Part shown: piece after piece, positions 38,479 through 46,856 of the stretch
Layout of the letters: every line of letters begins with the position of its first letter
Position numbering within the stretch: the first letter of the stretch is position 1
From: Phycisphaeraceae bacterium
GTDB taxonomy: Bacteria; Planctomycetota; Phycisphaerae; Phycisphaerales; UBA1924
Assembly: GCA_019636515.1 (NCBI GenBank)
Contig: JAHBXI010000004.1
Span: forward strand, 310,001 to 374,000
DNA length: 64,000 nucleotides
Direction of reading: 5' to 3'
Notes under the pieces: model-generated
The model's database searches: none
The model's input: the letters and a program-made list of their open reading frames with translations, nothing else
What the model was told of the DNA's origin: nothing
Translations under genes and position numbers: made by a program

Positions 38479-39879
38479 ATGACTCCATCCCAGATCGCAT
38501 CCTCCACGGCGTTCAGGTCCCGGGTACTCCACGGCGACCTCTGGCGAGCCGCCGTGCTTGCCTCCGTCTGGGGCATGGTCCTGGCCACCGTCGTGCTGCG
38601 AAGGATGCTCGGCGATGTCGCCCTGGCTGACACGGCGGTCTTCGCGACTGCGCTGCTGATCGCCGCCGCCTCCGTCGCGTTCCAGGCATGGGTGTTTCTC
38701 GACCTCAGGTCTCGCGTCCGTCGCGGGGACGACGTGCCGGGAAGACGATGGATCGTGATCGCCGCCGTGGAGTTTGCGTTCCCCACGGCCTTCATCGCCT
38801 GGATCCAGGAGCACGACCCCGGGCATGCACAGGAAGTCCTGACCGCGCCGGTCATCCTGGCCTACGTCCTGCTGATCGCGGTCTCCCCGCTGCGCCTCAG
38901 CCCCAGGGTGTCGCTCTCGATGGGTCTGACATCCCTGGTGATGCACTGGTGCCTGGTTCTCAACGCGGTCCGGCTCGGCGAGATTGAAAGCCACCGATGG
39001 CCCGCGCTGTTCACCTTCGGTATCTTCCTGGCGCTTATCGGCGTGGCGTGCGCGTCGGTCGCGGCGAACCTCCGCTCCGCGACGCTCGACGCGATCGGAG
39101 AAGCCGTCGCGGCGGAGCGTTCCCGGGGCGACCTGGCCCTTGTCGAGCGCGACCTTCAGGTGGCCCGCGAGATCCAACAGGGGTTGATGCCGTCGTCCCC
39201 TCCGGACGCCCCCGGGTTTGATATCGCTGGTCTGGCAAGGCCGGCGCAGGAGACGGGGGGCGATTACTACGACTGGCACCGCCTGCACGACCAGCGAACG
39301 GTGGTCCTTATCGCCGACGTCACCGGCCATGGGATCGGCCCGGCTCTGGTGATGGCCGTTTGTCGTGCCTACGCCCGGGCGACCGCCCCGGACGCCGGGA
39401 ACGCCGAGGAACTCCTGAATGCTCTCAACGACCTGGTTTACAACGACCTGGCCGAGTCCGGACGTTTCATCACGATGGCCGTCGCCGTGCTCACCTGCGA
39501 TGGTCGATTGAATCTGCTCTCGGCGGGGCATGGACCGTCCCTGCTGTACCGGGCCGCGACCGGCCGGATCGAGGTGTTCGGGGGTGACGGCCCTCCGCTT
39601 GGAATCGGCCCCGGGCAGTCCTACGGGCCGCACGTTCAACGGGACCTTCAGCCCGGAGACGTCCTGTTGCTGGCCACCGACGGGTTCATCGAGTGGGCCA
39701 GGCAATCGGACCGGGAGCGGTTCGGGCTCGAGGGACTTCAGAACGCCCTGCGCGCGCACGCCGCCGGTACGGCCCGTGAGATTCTCGAAGGCATCGACCG
39801 CGCCGCCAGCGACTTCTCGCAGGGCACCCCGCAGGAAGACGACACCACCGCCGTGGTGATCAAGCGGATCGTCGGCTGA
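38479..39879 (+). CDS. Membrane-anchored SpoIIE-type PP2C phosphatase
   Basis: A 466-residue protein with about six N-terminal membrane helices (AAVLASVWGMVLATVVL, VFATALLIAAASVAFQAWVF, WIVIAAVEFAFPTAFIAWI, VILAYVLLIAVSPL, ALFTFGIFLALIGVACASVA), a coiled-coil linker (AERSRGDLALVERDLQVAREIQQG in part) and a C-terminal SpoIIE domain with intact metal sites: GGDYYDW, IADVTGHGIGPALV, SAGHGPS, LLLATDGFIEW and EDDTTAVVI. The membrane part may sense a signal and control dephosphorylation of a partner-switching antagonist. ATG 38479 follows a GGGGA; an in-frame TTG at 38413 overlaps the tdh stop. About 60 bases after tdh. Confidence 0.87.
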   Translation: MTPSQIASSTAFRSRVLHGDLWRAAVLASVWGMVLATVVLRRMLGDVALADTAVFATALLIAAASVAFQAWVFLDLRSRVRRGDDVPGRRWIVIAAVEFAFPTAFIAWIQEHDPGHAQEVLTAPVILAYVLLIAVSPLRLSPRVSLSMGLTSLVMHWCLVLNAVRLGEIESHRWPALFTFGIFLALIGVACASVAANLRSATLDAIGEAVAAERSRGDLALVERDLQVAREIQQGLMPSSPPDAPGFDIAGLARPAQETGGDYYDWHRLHDQRTVVLIADVTGHGIGPALVMAVCRAYARATAPDAGNAEELLNALNDLVYNDLAESGRFITMAVAVLTCDGRLNLLSAGHGPSLLYRAATGRIEVFGGDGPPLGIGPGQSYGPHVQRDLQPGDVLLLATDGFIEWARQSDRERFGLEGLQNALRAHAAGTAREILEGIDRAASDFSQGTPQEDDTTAVVIKRIVG

Positions 39880-39899
39880 ACCCGTCGCCCCGGTGATGG

Positions 39900-39905
39900 T
39901 ACGAT
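39900..39905 (+). promoter_or_regulatory. Putative -10 box (TACGAT) of the lipoprotein gene at 39912
   Basis: TACGAT ends six bases before ATG 39912. A weak -35 candidate, CTGAAC at 39876-39881, is 18 bases upstream. Transcription would start at the ATG itself. Confidence 0.4.
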
Positions 39906-39911
39906 GCATCC

Positions 39912-40541
39912 ATGAAGACAAGACTCATGGGATCGGTGACGGTGGCCGCGGCGTTGCTTCTCGCCTCGTGCGAGAGGTCCCAGCCCTCACCGACAACGCC
40001 GACGCCCGCCGCGAACGATCCGGCAAAGACGGATCAACCGGCCGCCGCCGCGGCGCCCGCCGCGATCTCCGACGAAGCGCCGCCGGCGATGGTCTTTGCC
40101 GCGGGGATCGTCTTTGACGCCCCCCCTGGGTGGAAGCAGGTGGCCCCCGCCAACCCGATGCGTCTGGCCGAGGTCCGCGTGGCCGATGCCTCGGGCGACG
40201 CTTCCAGGGACTGCCTGTTGACCGTTTCAACGGCCGGCGGCGACATTGACATGAACATCGACCGCTGGACCCGCCAGATGCGAACCCCGAGCGGAGAGCC
40301 CCCCGAGCCCGATGTCCGAGTCATCGAGTCGGGCGGATTGAAGGTCCACGTCGTCGTGCTGGAGGGTTCGTACCAGGGCATGACCGATCCCGCTCCGCTT
40401 CCCGAGTGGATGATGCGTGGCGCGATTGTCGAGAATCCCGGATCCGCGACGGTCTTCATTAAAATGACCGGCCCCGCCGCCGCGATGCGGTCCATCTCCG
40501 ATGGGTGGGCATCCCTGGTGTCGAGCATCCGCAAGCCCTGA
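39912..40541 (+). CDS. Predicted lipoprotein of unknown function
   Basis: A 209-residue protein with a lipoprotein signal (MKTRLMGSVTVAAALLLASC) and a Pro/Ala/Thr-rich linker of about 45 residues. The folded part begins FAAGIVFDAPPGWKQ and contains AEVRVADASGDASRDCLLTVS and an IKMTGP-containing C-terminal region; this looks like the DUF1795/PsbP-like fold seen in secreted proteins (a beta sheet beginning with F--P--W), but the assignment is weak. It lies seven bases before the OGT-like gene, same strand, so the two are probably cotranscribed. Confidence 0.72.
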   Translation: MKTRLMGSVTVAAALLLASCERSQPSPTTPTPAANDPAKTDQPAAAAAPAAISDEAPPAMVFAAGIVFDAPPGWKQVAPANPMRLAEVRVADASGDASRDCLLTVSTAGGDIDMNIDRWTRQMRTPSGEPPEPDVRVIESGGLKVHVVVLEGSYQGMTDPAPLPEWMMRGAIVENPGSATVFIKMTGPAAAMRSISDGWASLVSSIRKP

Positions 40542-40547
40542 GCGACC

Positions 40548-42326
40548 ATGTCCACCACGTCCCCGGCGTACCTTGCCGCCCGACGACTCTACGACCAGGG
40601 GCGGCTCGACGAGTGCCGAGTCTCCCTCCAGAGAGCCATCTCCCGGACCCCGGGCGATGCGGACCTCAACACGCTCATGGGCGGCGTGCTCGTCGAGATG
40701 GGTCGGCCCGAGCAGGCCCTGTACTTTCTCGAACGAGCCGCCGCATCACCCTCGGGAGGAGAGATTGCCCGTTCCATCCTCGGTGAAGCGCAGATGCACT
40801 CGGGCCGGCTCGAAGATGCCGAGCGATCCTTCCGATCCGTGATCGCCTCCGTTCCATCTTCCTACTCGCCGCGGATCAACCTCGCCAACCTCCTCATCCG
40901 ACGTGGTGTCCTTGACGAGGCGGAAGAGCACCTCCGCCACGCCGCCGCCGCGAGGCCCGACCTCTTCCAGGCGTACAACAACCTCGCGCTGCTCCTGCTC
41001 GACTCGGGCCGATCCGACGAGGCCGCCGCCCTGGTCCGGGAGAAGGCCTCGTCGCAGCCGAACGACCCCGCCATCAACCGATGTCTGGCGAACATCCTGA
41101 ACTACGTCGATGAGCAAAGACCCGGGGAGAGCCTGGCGGCCCATCGAATCCACGGGGAATGGATCGAACGCGCCGCGCAGGCCGCTCGCGTGCCATCGGG
41201 CGGCCACTCCAACTTCCCCGACCCCGATCGACGATTGCGCATCGCGTACCTCTCCCCGGATTTTCGGGAGCACTCGGTCGCCTACTTCATCGAGCCGGTC
41301 ATGCGCCGGCACGATCGGGAGCGATTCGAAGTCTTCGCGTACTCCAACGCCGCCGCCCCCGACGCCCGCACCGAGGTCTTCAAGTCCATCGCGGATCACT
41401 GGCGTGACATCGCCCGCACGGGCGATACCTCGGCCGCCGGAATGATCCGTGCCGACCAGATCGACATCCTCGTCGACCTGGCGGGTCTTACCCACAACAA
41501 CCGCCTGGGGCTGCTGGCCCTGAAACCCGCCCCCGTCCAGATGTCCTACTGCGGGTACCCGAGCACGACGGGGCTTTCCGCCGTCGATTACCGCCTGGTT
41601 GACCAGGTGACCGACCCTCCAGGATCGGAATCCCGCTGCGTCGAGCGGCTTCTCTACCTCCGACCGCCGGGGAGTTTCAGTTGCTATGCCCCGCCGCCGG
41701 GGATGCCCGAGCCTGCGCCCTTGGTCACGGGCACGCCGGTGGTCTTCGGGTCGTTCAATGTCCTTTCCAAGGTCACGCCGCCGGTGGTTGAGACGTGGTG
41801 TCGTATCCTCACGCAATGCCCGGGATCGCGCCTGGTGCTCAAGGCACGATCGCTCGCCGAGCCCTCCGTGCGGCGTCGGTACGCCGAGTCCTTCGCGTCC
41901 CGAGGCATCGATCGGGATCGGGTGGAACTCCTCGGGCCGCTCCCCGGGGTCGCGGATCATCTGGCCGTCTACGGCCGCGTGGCGATCGCCCTTGATCCCT
42001 TCCCCTACAACGGGACCACCACCACGTACGAGGCGCTCTGGATGGGCGTGCCCGTGGTCACGCTCGCCGGGATCACCCACGCCGGGCGGGTCGGGGCGAG
42101 CATCCTCACCGCGCTGGGTGAGCCGTTGCTTATCGCTCGGAACACCGACGACTACGTGCGCACAGCGTGCGAACTGGCCGCCGACCTCTCGCGGATCAAC
42201 ACCTACCGGACCACGCTCAGGGGCCGGCTCGGGTCGTCCCCCCTGTGCGACGCCGAGGGATACACCCGCCGGCTTGAAGAGGCCCTGAGGATCGCGTGGT
42301 CTTGCTGGTGCGGCTCGACTCGCTGA
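40548..42326 (+). CDS. TPR and SPINDLY-type O-linked N-acetylglucosamine transferase-like protein
   Basis: A 592-residue soluble protein. The N-terminal 190 residues are about five TPR motifs (AARRLYDQGRLDECRVSLQRA, EIARSILGEAQMHSGRLEDA, QAYNNLALLLLDSGRSDEA). The rest is a glycosyltransferase family 41 domain: RLRIAYLSPDFREHSVAYFIEP, the catalytic-lobe segment DILVDLAGLTHNNRLG, PAPVQMSYCGYPSTTGL, FGSFNVLSKVTP, LDPFPYNGTTTTYEALWMGVPVVTLAG, the UDP/GDP-sugar-binding region. GT41 enzymes add GlcNAc or fucose to Ser/Thr of proteins; Planctomycetota carry many. The His of the HSVAYFIEP motif is the putative base. Acceptors are unknown; the TPR part likely selects them. Confidence 0.9.
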   Translation: MSTTSPAYLAARRLYDQGRLDECRVSLQRAISRTPGDADLNTLMGGVLVEMGRPEQALYFLERAAASPSGGEIARSILGEAQMHSGRLEDAERSFRSVIASVPSSYSPRINLANLLIRRGVLDEAEEHLRHAAAARPDLFQAYNNLALLLLDSGRSDEAAALVREKASSQPNDPAINRCLANILNYVDEQRPGESLAAHRIHGEWIERAAQAARVPSGGHSNFPDPDRRLRIAYLSPDFREHSVAYFIEPVMRRHDRERFEVFAYSNAAAPDARTEVFKSIADHWRDIARTGDTSAAGMIRADQIDILVDLAGLTHNNRLGLLALKPAPVQMSYCGYPSTTGLSAVDYRLVDQVTDPPGSESRCVERLLYLRPPGSFSCYAPPPGMPEPAPLVTGTPVVFGSFNVLSKVTPPVVETWCRILTQCPGSRLVLKARSLAEPSVRRRYAESFASRGIDRDRVELLGPLPGVADHLAVYGRVAIALDPFPYNGTTTTYEALWMGVPVVTLAGITHAGRVGASILTALGEPLLIARNTDDYVRTACELAADLSRINTYRTTLRGRLGSSPLCDAEGYTRRLEEALRIAWSCWCGSTR

Positions 42327-42362
42327 CCGCCGATCATTCGCCTTGCGGGCTCCCCGGCACGA

Positions 42363-43184
42363 TCACTTGATGACACGCACCTTGATGTTGCGGTACCAGA
42401 CCTTGTCGCCGTGGTCCTGGAGCGCGATGTGCCCTCGCGGCTGAACGGCAAATCCCTTCCACGCATCGAACTTGCTCGCCTTGACCAGTTTCCTGAACTC
42501 CTCGGAGCCCAGGTCCGCCTCGACGACCTTCTCCCCGTTCCACCAGTGCTCCACGAGCGTTCCCTTGACCACGATCCGCGCCGTGTTCCATTCGCCGGCG
42601 GGCCTGGTCATGTCCTTCGTGGGGGCGTAGAGGCCGTACAAGGAGGCGGACATCGTTCTGGGATCGGCGTTGTCGCGATGTCGGGCGTTGTCGAGGACCT
42701 GAAACTCCGGTCCCGTCTCGTACGTGGCGTTCCCCGACTCCGAGACGCGGTAGATGATCCCGCTGTTGCCGCCTTGCGAGACCATCCACTCGCACGAGAA
42801 CTCGAAGTCCTCGTACTGCTCGCGCGTCATGATGTCGCCGCCGCCGCCCAGCACCACAAGCGTCTGGTTGTCGGCGATGGTCCATGACGACGGCACCGCG
42901 TCGGACTTGAATCCCTTGAAGTGCTCAAGAGTCGCCCCGTCGAACAGGAGGATCCAGCCGTCGGCCTTCTCCTGCTCGGTCAGCGTGTTGATCCGGGGGA
43001 CGCCCCTGGTCGGCTTTGGCTCATGGCCGTGGTCGGCGGGTTGCACGGACTTTGCCTCCTGTCGAGACGCCTGGCCGGGCCGGGCGTCGGCGCTGGCGGA
43101 CACGATCGCCACCCCCGCGCACGCCGCCGCGATGATCCCCCCGATCAGCGCGACCTTGTTCATCCCGACGCAGCAGCAATTCAT
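42363..43184 (-). CDS. Exported DUF1080 (3-keto-disaccharide hydrolase-like) protein
   Basis: A 273-residue exported protein. After a short Cys-rich start (MNCCCVGMNKVALIGG) comes a signal/membrane helix (VALIGGIIAAACAGVAIVSAS) and, from about residue 95, a DUF1080 domain: DGWILLFDGATLEHFKGF, SSWTIADNQTLVV, DFEFSCEWMVSQGGNSGIIYRVSE, EFQVLDNARH, WNTARIVVKGTLVEHWWNGEKVVE and GHIALQDHGDKVWYRNIKVR. These are concanavalin-like jelly-roll proteins; several DUF1080 members hydrolyse 3-keto-glycosides, and the family is greatly expanded in Planctomycetota. ATG 43184 has CGGAGA upstream; ATG 43163 is an alternative. Its upstream region holds a 12-base tandem repeat. Convergent with the OGT-like gene. 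Confidence 0.9.
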   Translation of the reverse strand: MNCCCVGMNKVALIGGIIAAACAGVAIVSASADARPGQASRQEAKSVQPADHGHEPKPTRGVPRINTLTEQEKADGWILLFDGATLEHFKGFKSDAVPSSWTIADNQTLVVLGGGGDIMTREQYEDFEFSCEWMVSQGGNSGIIYRVSESGNATYETGPEFQVLDNARHRDNADPRTMSASLYGLYAPTKDMTRPAGEWNTARIVVKGTLVEHWWNGEKVVEADLGSEEFRKLVKASKFDAWKGFAVQPRGHIALQDHGDKVWYRNIKVRVIK

Positions 43185-43234
43185 GTTCGATCTCCGTTCT
43201 CCGCCAGAAGCGGTCTGCCCGGAAACGGCCCCAA

Positions 43235-43304
43235 ACAGCGGCCCCGACAGCGGCCCCGACAGCGGCCCCGACAGCGGCCCCGACAGCGGCCCCGACAGCG
43301 GCCC
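43235..43304. repeat. 12-base tandem repeat upstream of the DUF1080 gene
   Basis: The unit ACAGCGGCCCCG occurs five times without change from 43235 (at 43235, 43247, 43259, 43271 and 43283), followed by a partial sixth copy. A diverged copy (AAACGGCCCC) precedes the array. It lies 51 bases before the DUF1080 ATG, in its presumed leader or promoter. Because 12 is a multiple of three, all frames stay open across it, and a minus-strand frame would read as (GPLS)n joined to the DUF1080 protein. Confidence 0.92.
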
Positions 43305-43392
43305 AAGCGGTGGCCCATCTCCGGCCTGCGACGCGAGCCGCCGTGCCATGCCAATCATCCAGACCACCAAGCATAGTCACCCGCGCCGGCGG

Positions 43393-43422
43393 TTCGGCAC
43401 GGCCAGGTCCGCGGCGTATAGT
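43393..43422 (+). promoter_or_regulatory. Putative promoter (TTCGGC-18-TATAGT) of the MFS gene
   Basis: A good -10 box, TATAGT (43417-43422), with a weak -35 candidate, TTCGGC (43393-43398), 18 bases upstream. It lies 38 bases before the GTG start at 43461. Confidence 0.45.
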
Positions 43423-43460
43423 CGGCACCGATCGGCCACCCCGTTCACGCGAGCCCGCCC

Positions 43461-44798
43461 GTGCCACCGCCGGAAACGCCGGATCGTCGTTACGACTCGT
43501 CCCGATGGTCGCCCGGGACGCTTTCGCTGCACGCGGCGGGCGTGGTGCTGATCCAGTCCTCGCAGAACGCCGTGTTTTTCATCCTCGCCGTGATGGCCCG
43601 CAAGCGTTTCAGCGCGACGGACTGGGAAACGGTGCTCATCACGTCCGCTCCGACGGTCCTGTTTGTCACCGGGATCTTCTGGAACGACGTCTTCCGGCGG
43701 TCGAGACTGGGCCGCTACCTGTGGACCTACTGGCTGGTCTGCGGCGCACCGCTGCTGGCCGCCCCGTTCATCGACGCGTACTGGCACCTTCTGGCGGTCC
43801 ACCTGGTGGTGTGCGTGGGAATCGCGGGGTACCACCCGGCGGCGGGCGAGTTGCTGAGGCACCTGTACCCCGACGCCTCGCGCGGACGGATCTTTGCCAC
43901 GCTTTCGGCGGTCAGCATGCTCCTCACCGCCGCGGGCGGGTACGTGGTGGGCGTGATCCTCGACTTCGACGCCGACTCATTCCGCTGGTACATGCCGCTG
44001 GCGGCGCTGCTTCAGGGCGTCGGCGTGGCGGTTTTCTGGTGTCTGGCACACCGCTCCGGGCTGCTGCATACTCGGGCCGTCCGTGACTCGACCGCCGCCT
44101 CGGTCCTCCGCCGGGTGATCGACCCGGTCGTTCATATGCGCCAGGTCCTTCGGGAGGACCGCGTCTTCTACCGCTACGAGGCGTCGTACATGACCTACGG
44201 CGTCGGGTGGATGATCTGCTACGCCCTCTTGCCGCTGCTGGTGACCAACCGCCTGGGACTCAATTACGAAGAGGTCGCCCGGTCCACCCACGTGGCCTAT
44301 CTGGTGGTCCTGGTCGCGGCCCTGGTCCCCTGCGGCCTGCTCATGGACCGACTGGGGGCGGCTCGGACCAGCGCGATCTCCTTCGTCGCGCTCACCGTCT
44401 ACCCCGTCGGCCTGGCCTTCGCCGACAGCGCGATGGAACTCGCCGTGGTCAGCGCCATCTACGGCCTGGCGCATTCGGGCACGCACCTGGGATGGACCCT
44501 CGGGCCGGTTTCCCTGGCTCCAGCGCAGGACAAGGTGCCACAGTACGTCGCGATCCACGCCACGCTGGTCGGGCTGCGTGGAGCGGTATTCCAAGGGCTC
44601 GGGGTCCTTATCTACAGGCTCACCGGGAGTTTTTCGGTCCCGCTCGCCATGGCCGCCGTCGCCTTCGCCTGGGCCTCGTGGCAGATGTTCGGAATCGAAG
44701 GCATGATCCGCGAGCGAACACGGGCCGTCATCGGGCGCCACTCCAACCCCCGGGCTTCCGGCAACCTCACCGCCAAGTCTCCCGACGAGCCCGACTGA
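43461..44798 (+). CDS. Major facilitator superfamily transporter
   Basis: A 445-residue inner-membrane protein with about twelve predicted helices (for example VLIQSSQNAVFFILAVMA, LAVHLVVCVGIAGYHPA, LPLLVTNRLGLN, VAYLVVLVAALVPCGLLMDRL, FSVPLAMAAVAFAWASW). Cytoplasmic-loop patterns LYPDASRGRIFATLSAVSML (after helix 4) and LLMDRLGAARTSAISF (between helices 8 and 9) are MFS-like. The substrate is not predictable. GTG 43461 sits 38 bases downstream of a TATAGT box. It is divergent from the DUF1080 gene. Confidence 0.82.
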   Translation: MPPPETPDRRYDSSRWSPGTLSLHAAGVVLIQSSQNAVFFILAVMARKRFSATDWETVLITSAPTVLFVTGIFWNDVFRRSRLGRYLWTYWLVCGAPLLAAPFIDAYWHLLAVHLVVCVGIAGYHPAAGELLRHLYPDASRGRIFATLSAVSMLLTAAGGYVVGVILDFDADSFRWYMPLAALLQGVGVAVFWCLAHRSGLLHTRAVRDSTAASVLRRVIDPVVHMRQVLREDRVFYRYEASYMTYGVGWMICYALLPLLVTNRLGLNYEEVARSTHVAYLVVLVAALVPCGLLMDRLGAARTSAISFVALTVYPVGLAFADSAMELAVVSAIYGLAHSGTHLGWTLGPVSLAPAQDKVPQYVAIHATLVGLRGAVFQGLGVLIYRLTGSFSVPLAMAAVAFAWASWQMFGIEGMIRERTRAVIGRHSNPRASGNLTAKSPDEPD

Positions 44799-44814
44799 CC
44801 GTCCGCGCCGGGCG

Positions 44815-44843
44815 TTGCTTGGAAGGTTTCTGTTCGATATACT
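44815..44843 (+). promoter_or_regulatory. Sigma-70-type promoter (TTGCTT-17-TATACT)
   Basis: TTGCTT at 44815-44820 and TATACT at 44838-44843 are separated by exactly 17 bases, matching the housekeeping consensus at four of six and five of six positions. It lies 17 bases after the MFS stop codon and drives the lipoprotein gene at 44893, with a leader of about 43 bases. Confidence 0.75.
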
Positions 44844-44892
44844 CGCATGCAAGGCGTGGTTGCGTGATGGCGGTTCGCGCGGGAGTACTCAC

Positions 44893-45450
44893 ATGAATAA
44901 CACCATGAAAGTTCGGATCGGGCTCGTGGCCGTGTTGCTCGCAGTGGTCGGCATCATGGGGTGCGCGGCATCGGGTTCATCGGAGCGTGTCCGCGTGGTG
45001 GGGCCCGCCACTCCCCAGGCACAGGCGATGTTCGACCAGATCAAGGGCCTCGCCGGGACCTGGGAAATGACCGACGAGAGCGGGCAACGGATGACCGGCG
45101 CGATCTACCGCGTTGTTTCGGCGGGCTCGGCGGTGTGCGAGCGGATGTTTCCCGGGTCCGACCACGAGATGATCAACATGTACCACCTCGACGGCGACCG
45201 GGTCCTGGTCACGCATTACTGCGCCCAGGGCAACCAGCCGCGGATGGCCGCGCGGTCACGCGCCTCGGCAAACCTGATCGCCTTCGAGCCCGAGAGCGTC
45301 ACCAACCTGGTCGCGTCCGACATCGAGTACATGGCGAGGCTCGAACTCGACATGACCGACGCCGACCATATCACCCAGCGCTGGCAATCGATGACGCGTG
45401 GCGAGCCGACATCTCACGTGGAGTTCCGATTGACTCGCCTTGGCTCGTGA
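44893..45450 (+). CDS. DUF1579-like lipoprotein
   Basis: A 185-residue predicted lipoprotein: signal region VRIGLVAVLLAVVGIMGC with lipobox Cys, then a small beta-barrel-like domain beginning MFDQIKGLAGTWEM, with VCERMFPGSDHEMINMYHLDGDRVLVTHYC, LIAFEPESVTNL and HITQRWQSM. This is the lipocalin-like pattern shared by DUF1579-type proteins common in Planctomycetota. Function unknown; a role in lipid or metal binding would be a guess. ATG 44893 lies behind a sigma-70-type promoter (44815-44843). It is 65 bases upstream of the M48 peptidase gene. Confidence 0.8.
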   Translation: MNNTMKVRIGLVAVLLAVVGIMGCAASGSSERVRVVGPATPQAQAMFDQIKGLAGTWEMTDESGQRMTGAIYRVVSAGSAVCERMFPGSDHEMINMYHLDGDRVLVTHYCAQGNQPRMAARSRASANLIAFEPESVTNLVASDIEYMARLELDMTDADHITQRWQSMTRGEPTSHVEFRLTRLGS

Positions 45451-45515
45451 CCGCGGCGTTTGCCGGGCGATGTGTCCCCTCGTCCGGCTCGATCATGTGT
45501 ACCCGAGGTGACCCG

Positions 45516-46499
45516 ATGACCGCAACAAGACACCACGTGCTGATGACGGCCCTGATCGGTCTCGCCGCGGCGTTCACCGGCATGTTCGCCGGATGCAGCA
45601 CCAACCCCGCCACGGGGCGTTCGCAACTCGCCTTTTTCGGGCGCGACTGGGAGATCGAGATCGGCCAGCAGGCCGCCCCAGGCCTGGTCGAGGAGTTCGG
45701 CGGAGAGGTGAAGGACGCCGAACTGCGGGCCTACGTCGCCGACATCGGGGCCAGGCTCGCCCGGCACACCGAGGCCGATTTCCCGAGTCTCCCCTGGACC
45801 TTCACGCTGCTCGATTCGGACGTCATCAACGCCTTCGCGCTCCCCGGCGGCAAGGTCTTCTTTTCCCGCGGACTGGCCGCGAGGATGACCGACGAGGCGC
45901 AGATGGCCGGTGTCCTGGGTCACGAGATCGGCCATGTCACGGCCCGTCACACCGCCGAGCGCATCAGCCAGGTCACGCTGATCCAGGGCGCGGTCCAGAT
46001 CGCGGGCGTCGCGGCGGATTCGGCGGGCGGCTCGGGCGCCGGGCAACTGCTCCCGGCGCTCAACGTCGGCGGGCAACTTGTCACCCTGAAGTTCGGACGT
46101 GACCAGGAATCCGAAGCCGATTCCCTCGGCCTTCGGTATATGTCCAAGGAAAATTACAACCCCTGGGCGATGCTGAAAGTCATGGAGATCCTCAAGGAGG
46201 CCTCCGGCGGGGAGGGGTCAAGCGAGTGGATGTCCACCCACCCCTTGCCAGAGACCCGGATCCAGCGCATCACCCAGGAACTCCAGCGTGACTACGCCTT
46301 CACCCGGGACAATCCCGAGTACCAGTTTCACGAGCAGCGCTACCGCGAGCGGTTTCTCCGGCGGCTGGCCACGCGGCCACCCCCCTCCGATCCGAGAGCC
46401 TCAACGCCCCTGGCAATCGATCTTTCCGACCCGAGTGCCTGGTGTTCCCTCTGCGCGGCACAACCCTCGGTCGCGCATTCCGAACGACAGGGACCGTGA
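45516..46499 (+). CDS. M48-family metallopeptidase lipoprotein
   Basis: A 327-residue predicted lipoprotein: signal VLMTALIGLAAAFTGMFAGC ending in the lipobox, TNPATGRSQLAFF (typical of BepA/LoiP-like periplasmic M48 proteins), and the zinc motif HEIGHVTARH (His136, Glu137, His140) with the third ligand Glu in RDQESEADSLGLRYM. FALPGGKVFFSRGL is conserved in the family. Periplasmic M48 enzymes take part in outer-membrane protein quality control. A 65-residue extension after the peptidase domain has no clear fold and ends in a Cys pair (WCSLCAAQP). ATG 45516 is preceded by GAGGTG. Confidence 0.9.
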   Translation: MTATRHHVLMTALIGLAAAFTGMFAGCSTNPATGRSQLAFFGRDWEIEIGQQAAPGLVEEFGGEVKDAELRAYVADIGARLARHTEADFPSLPWTFTLLDSDVINAFALPGGKVFFSRGLAARMTDEAQMAGVLGHEIGHVTARHTAERISQVTLIQGAVQIAGVAADSAGGSGAGQLLPALNVGGQLVTLKFGRDQESEADSLGLRYMSKENYNPWAMLKVMEILKEASGGEGSSEWMSTHPLPETRIQRITQELQRDYAFTRDNPEYQFHEQRYRERFLRRLATRPPPSDPRASTPLAIDLSDPSAWCSLCAAQPSVAHSERQGP

Positions 46500-46856
46500 C
46501 TCTTCACGCGTTCACGGTTTCGCCGCAAGGTTGGGCTTGGGGAGAATCCGCGGAAGGTTCGCAACACCCATTCGCTCGGCTCCGCACAATGGCCTTGAAC
46601 ACGGCCCGGCTTTCTGGTACGAATGCCGTGGTCCGCTTGTACTTGTATGTTCCAAGGGTCGGATGCAGTCAATGGCGTGGCGAGAGTGGGACCTTTGATT
46701 TCTTGATATAATTGTCCGCATTATCGCCGGCGGTCGGCCGCGGGGTTGGATGGCTCCATTGTTCCGCCCGCGTTCGCGGGAGTGTCCGCGCTTTCGGCGA
46801 ACGGTCGAGGCAACATTCGGGCGAAGGGTACCACCCCCGCCATCAGAAGGAGAAGC
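46500..46856 (+). other. Lower-GC gene-free stretch upstream of the dockerin protein gene
   Basis: 357 bases with no gene I can support. Base composition is visibly less GC-rich than the neighbours, especially 46600-46720. It contains the extended -10 promoter at 46704-46712, after which about 138 bases of leader remain, including a small hairpin (CCCGCGTTCGCGGG, 46767-46780). Short open frames across the M48 3' end and this region have no family similarity. Confidence 0.45.
46704..46712 (+). promoter_or_regulatory. Extended -10 promoter (TGATATAAT) for the dockerin protein gene
   Basis: TGA followed directly by a perfect TATAAT (46707-46712) forms an extended -10 element (TGnTATAAT), which can work without a -35 box; none is evident. 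The predicted transcript would start near 46719 with a leader of about 138 bases before ATG 46857. Confidence 0.6.

Noticed and set aside
43235-43304. Possible CRISPR array.
   Set aside because: The unit is only 12 bases, contiguous and without spacers; no cas gene is present.
43185-43370. N-terminal extension of the DUF1080 protein through the (GPLS)n array.
   Set aside because: The ATG at 43184 has a good ribosome binding site and the signal helix follows directly; a repeat-only extension ahead of a signal peptide would be unusual. Kept as a finding to test, not as the CDS start.
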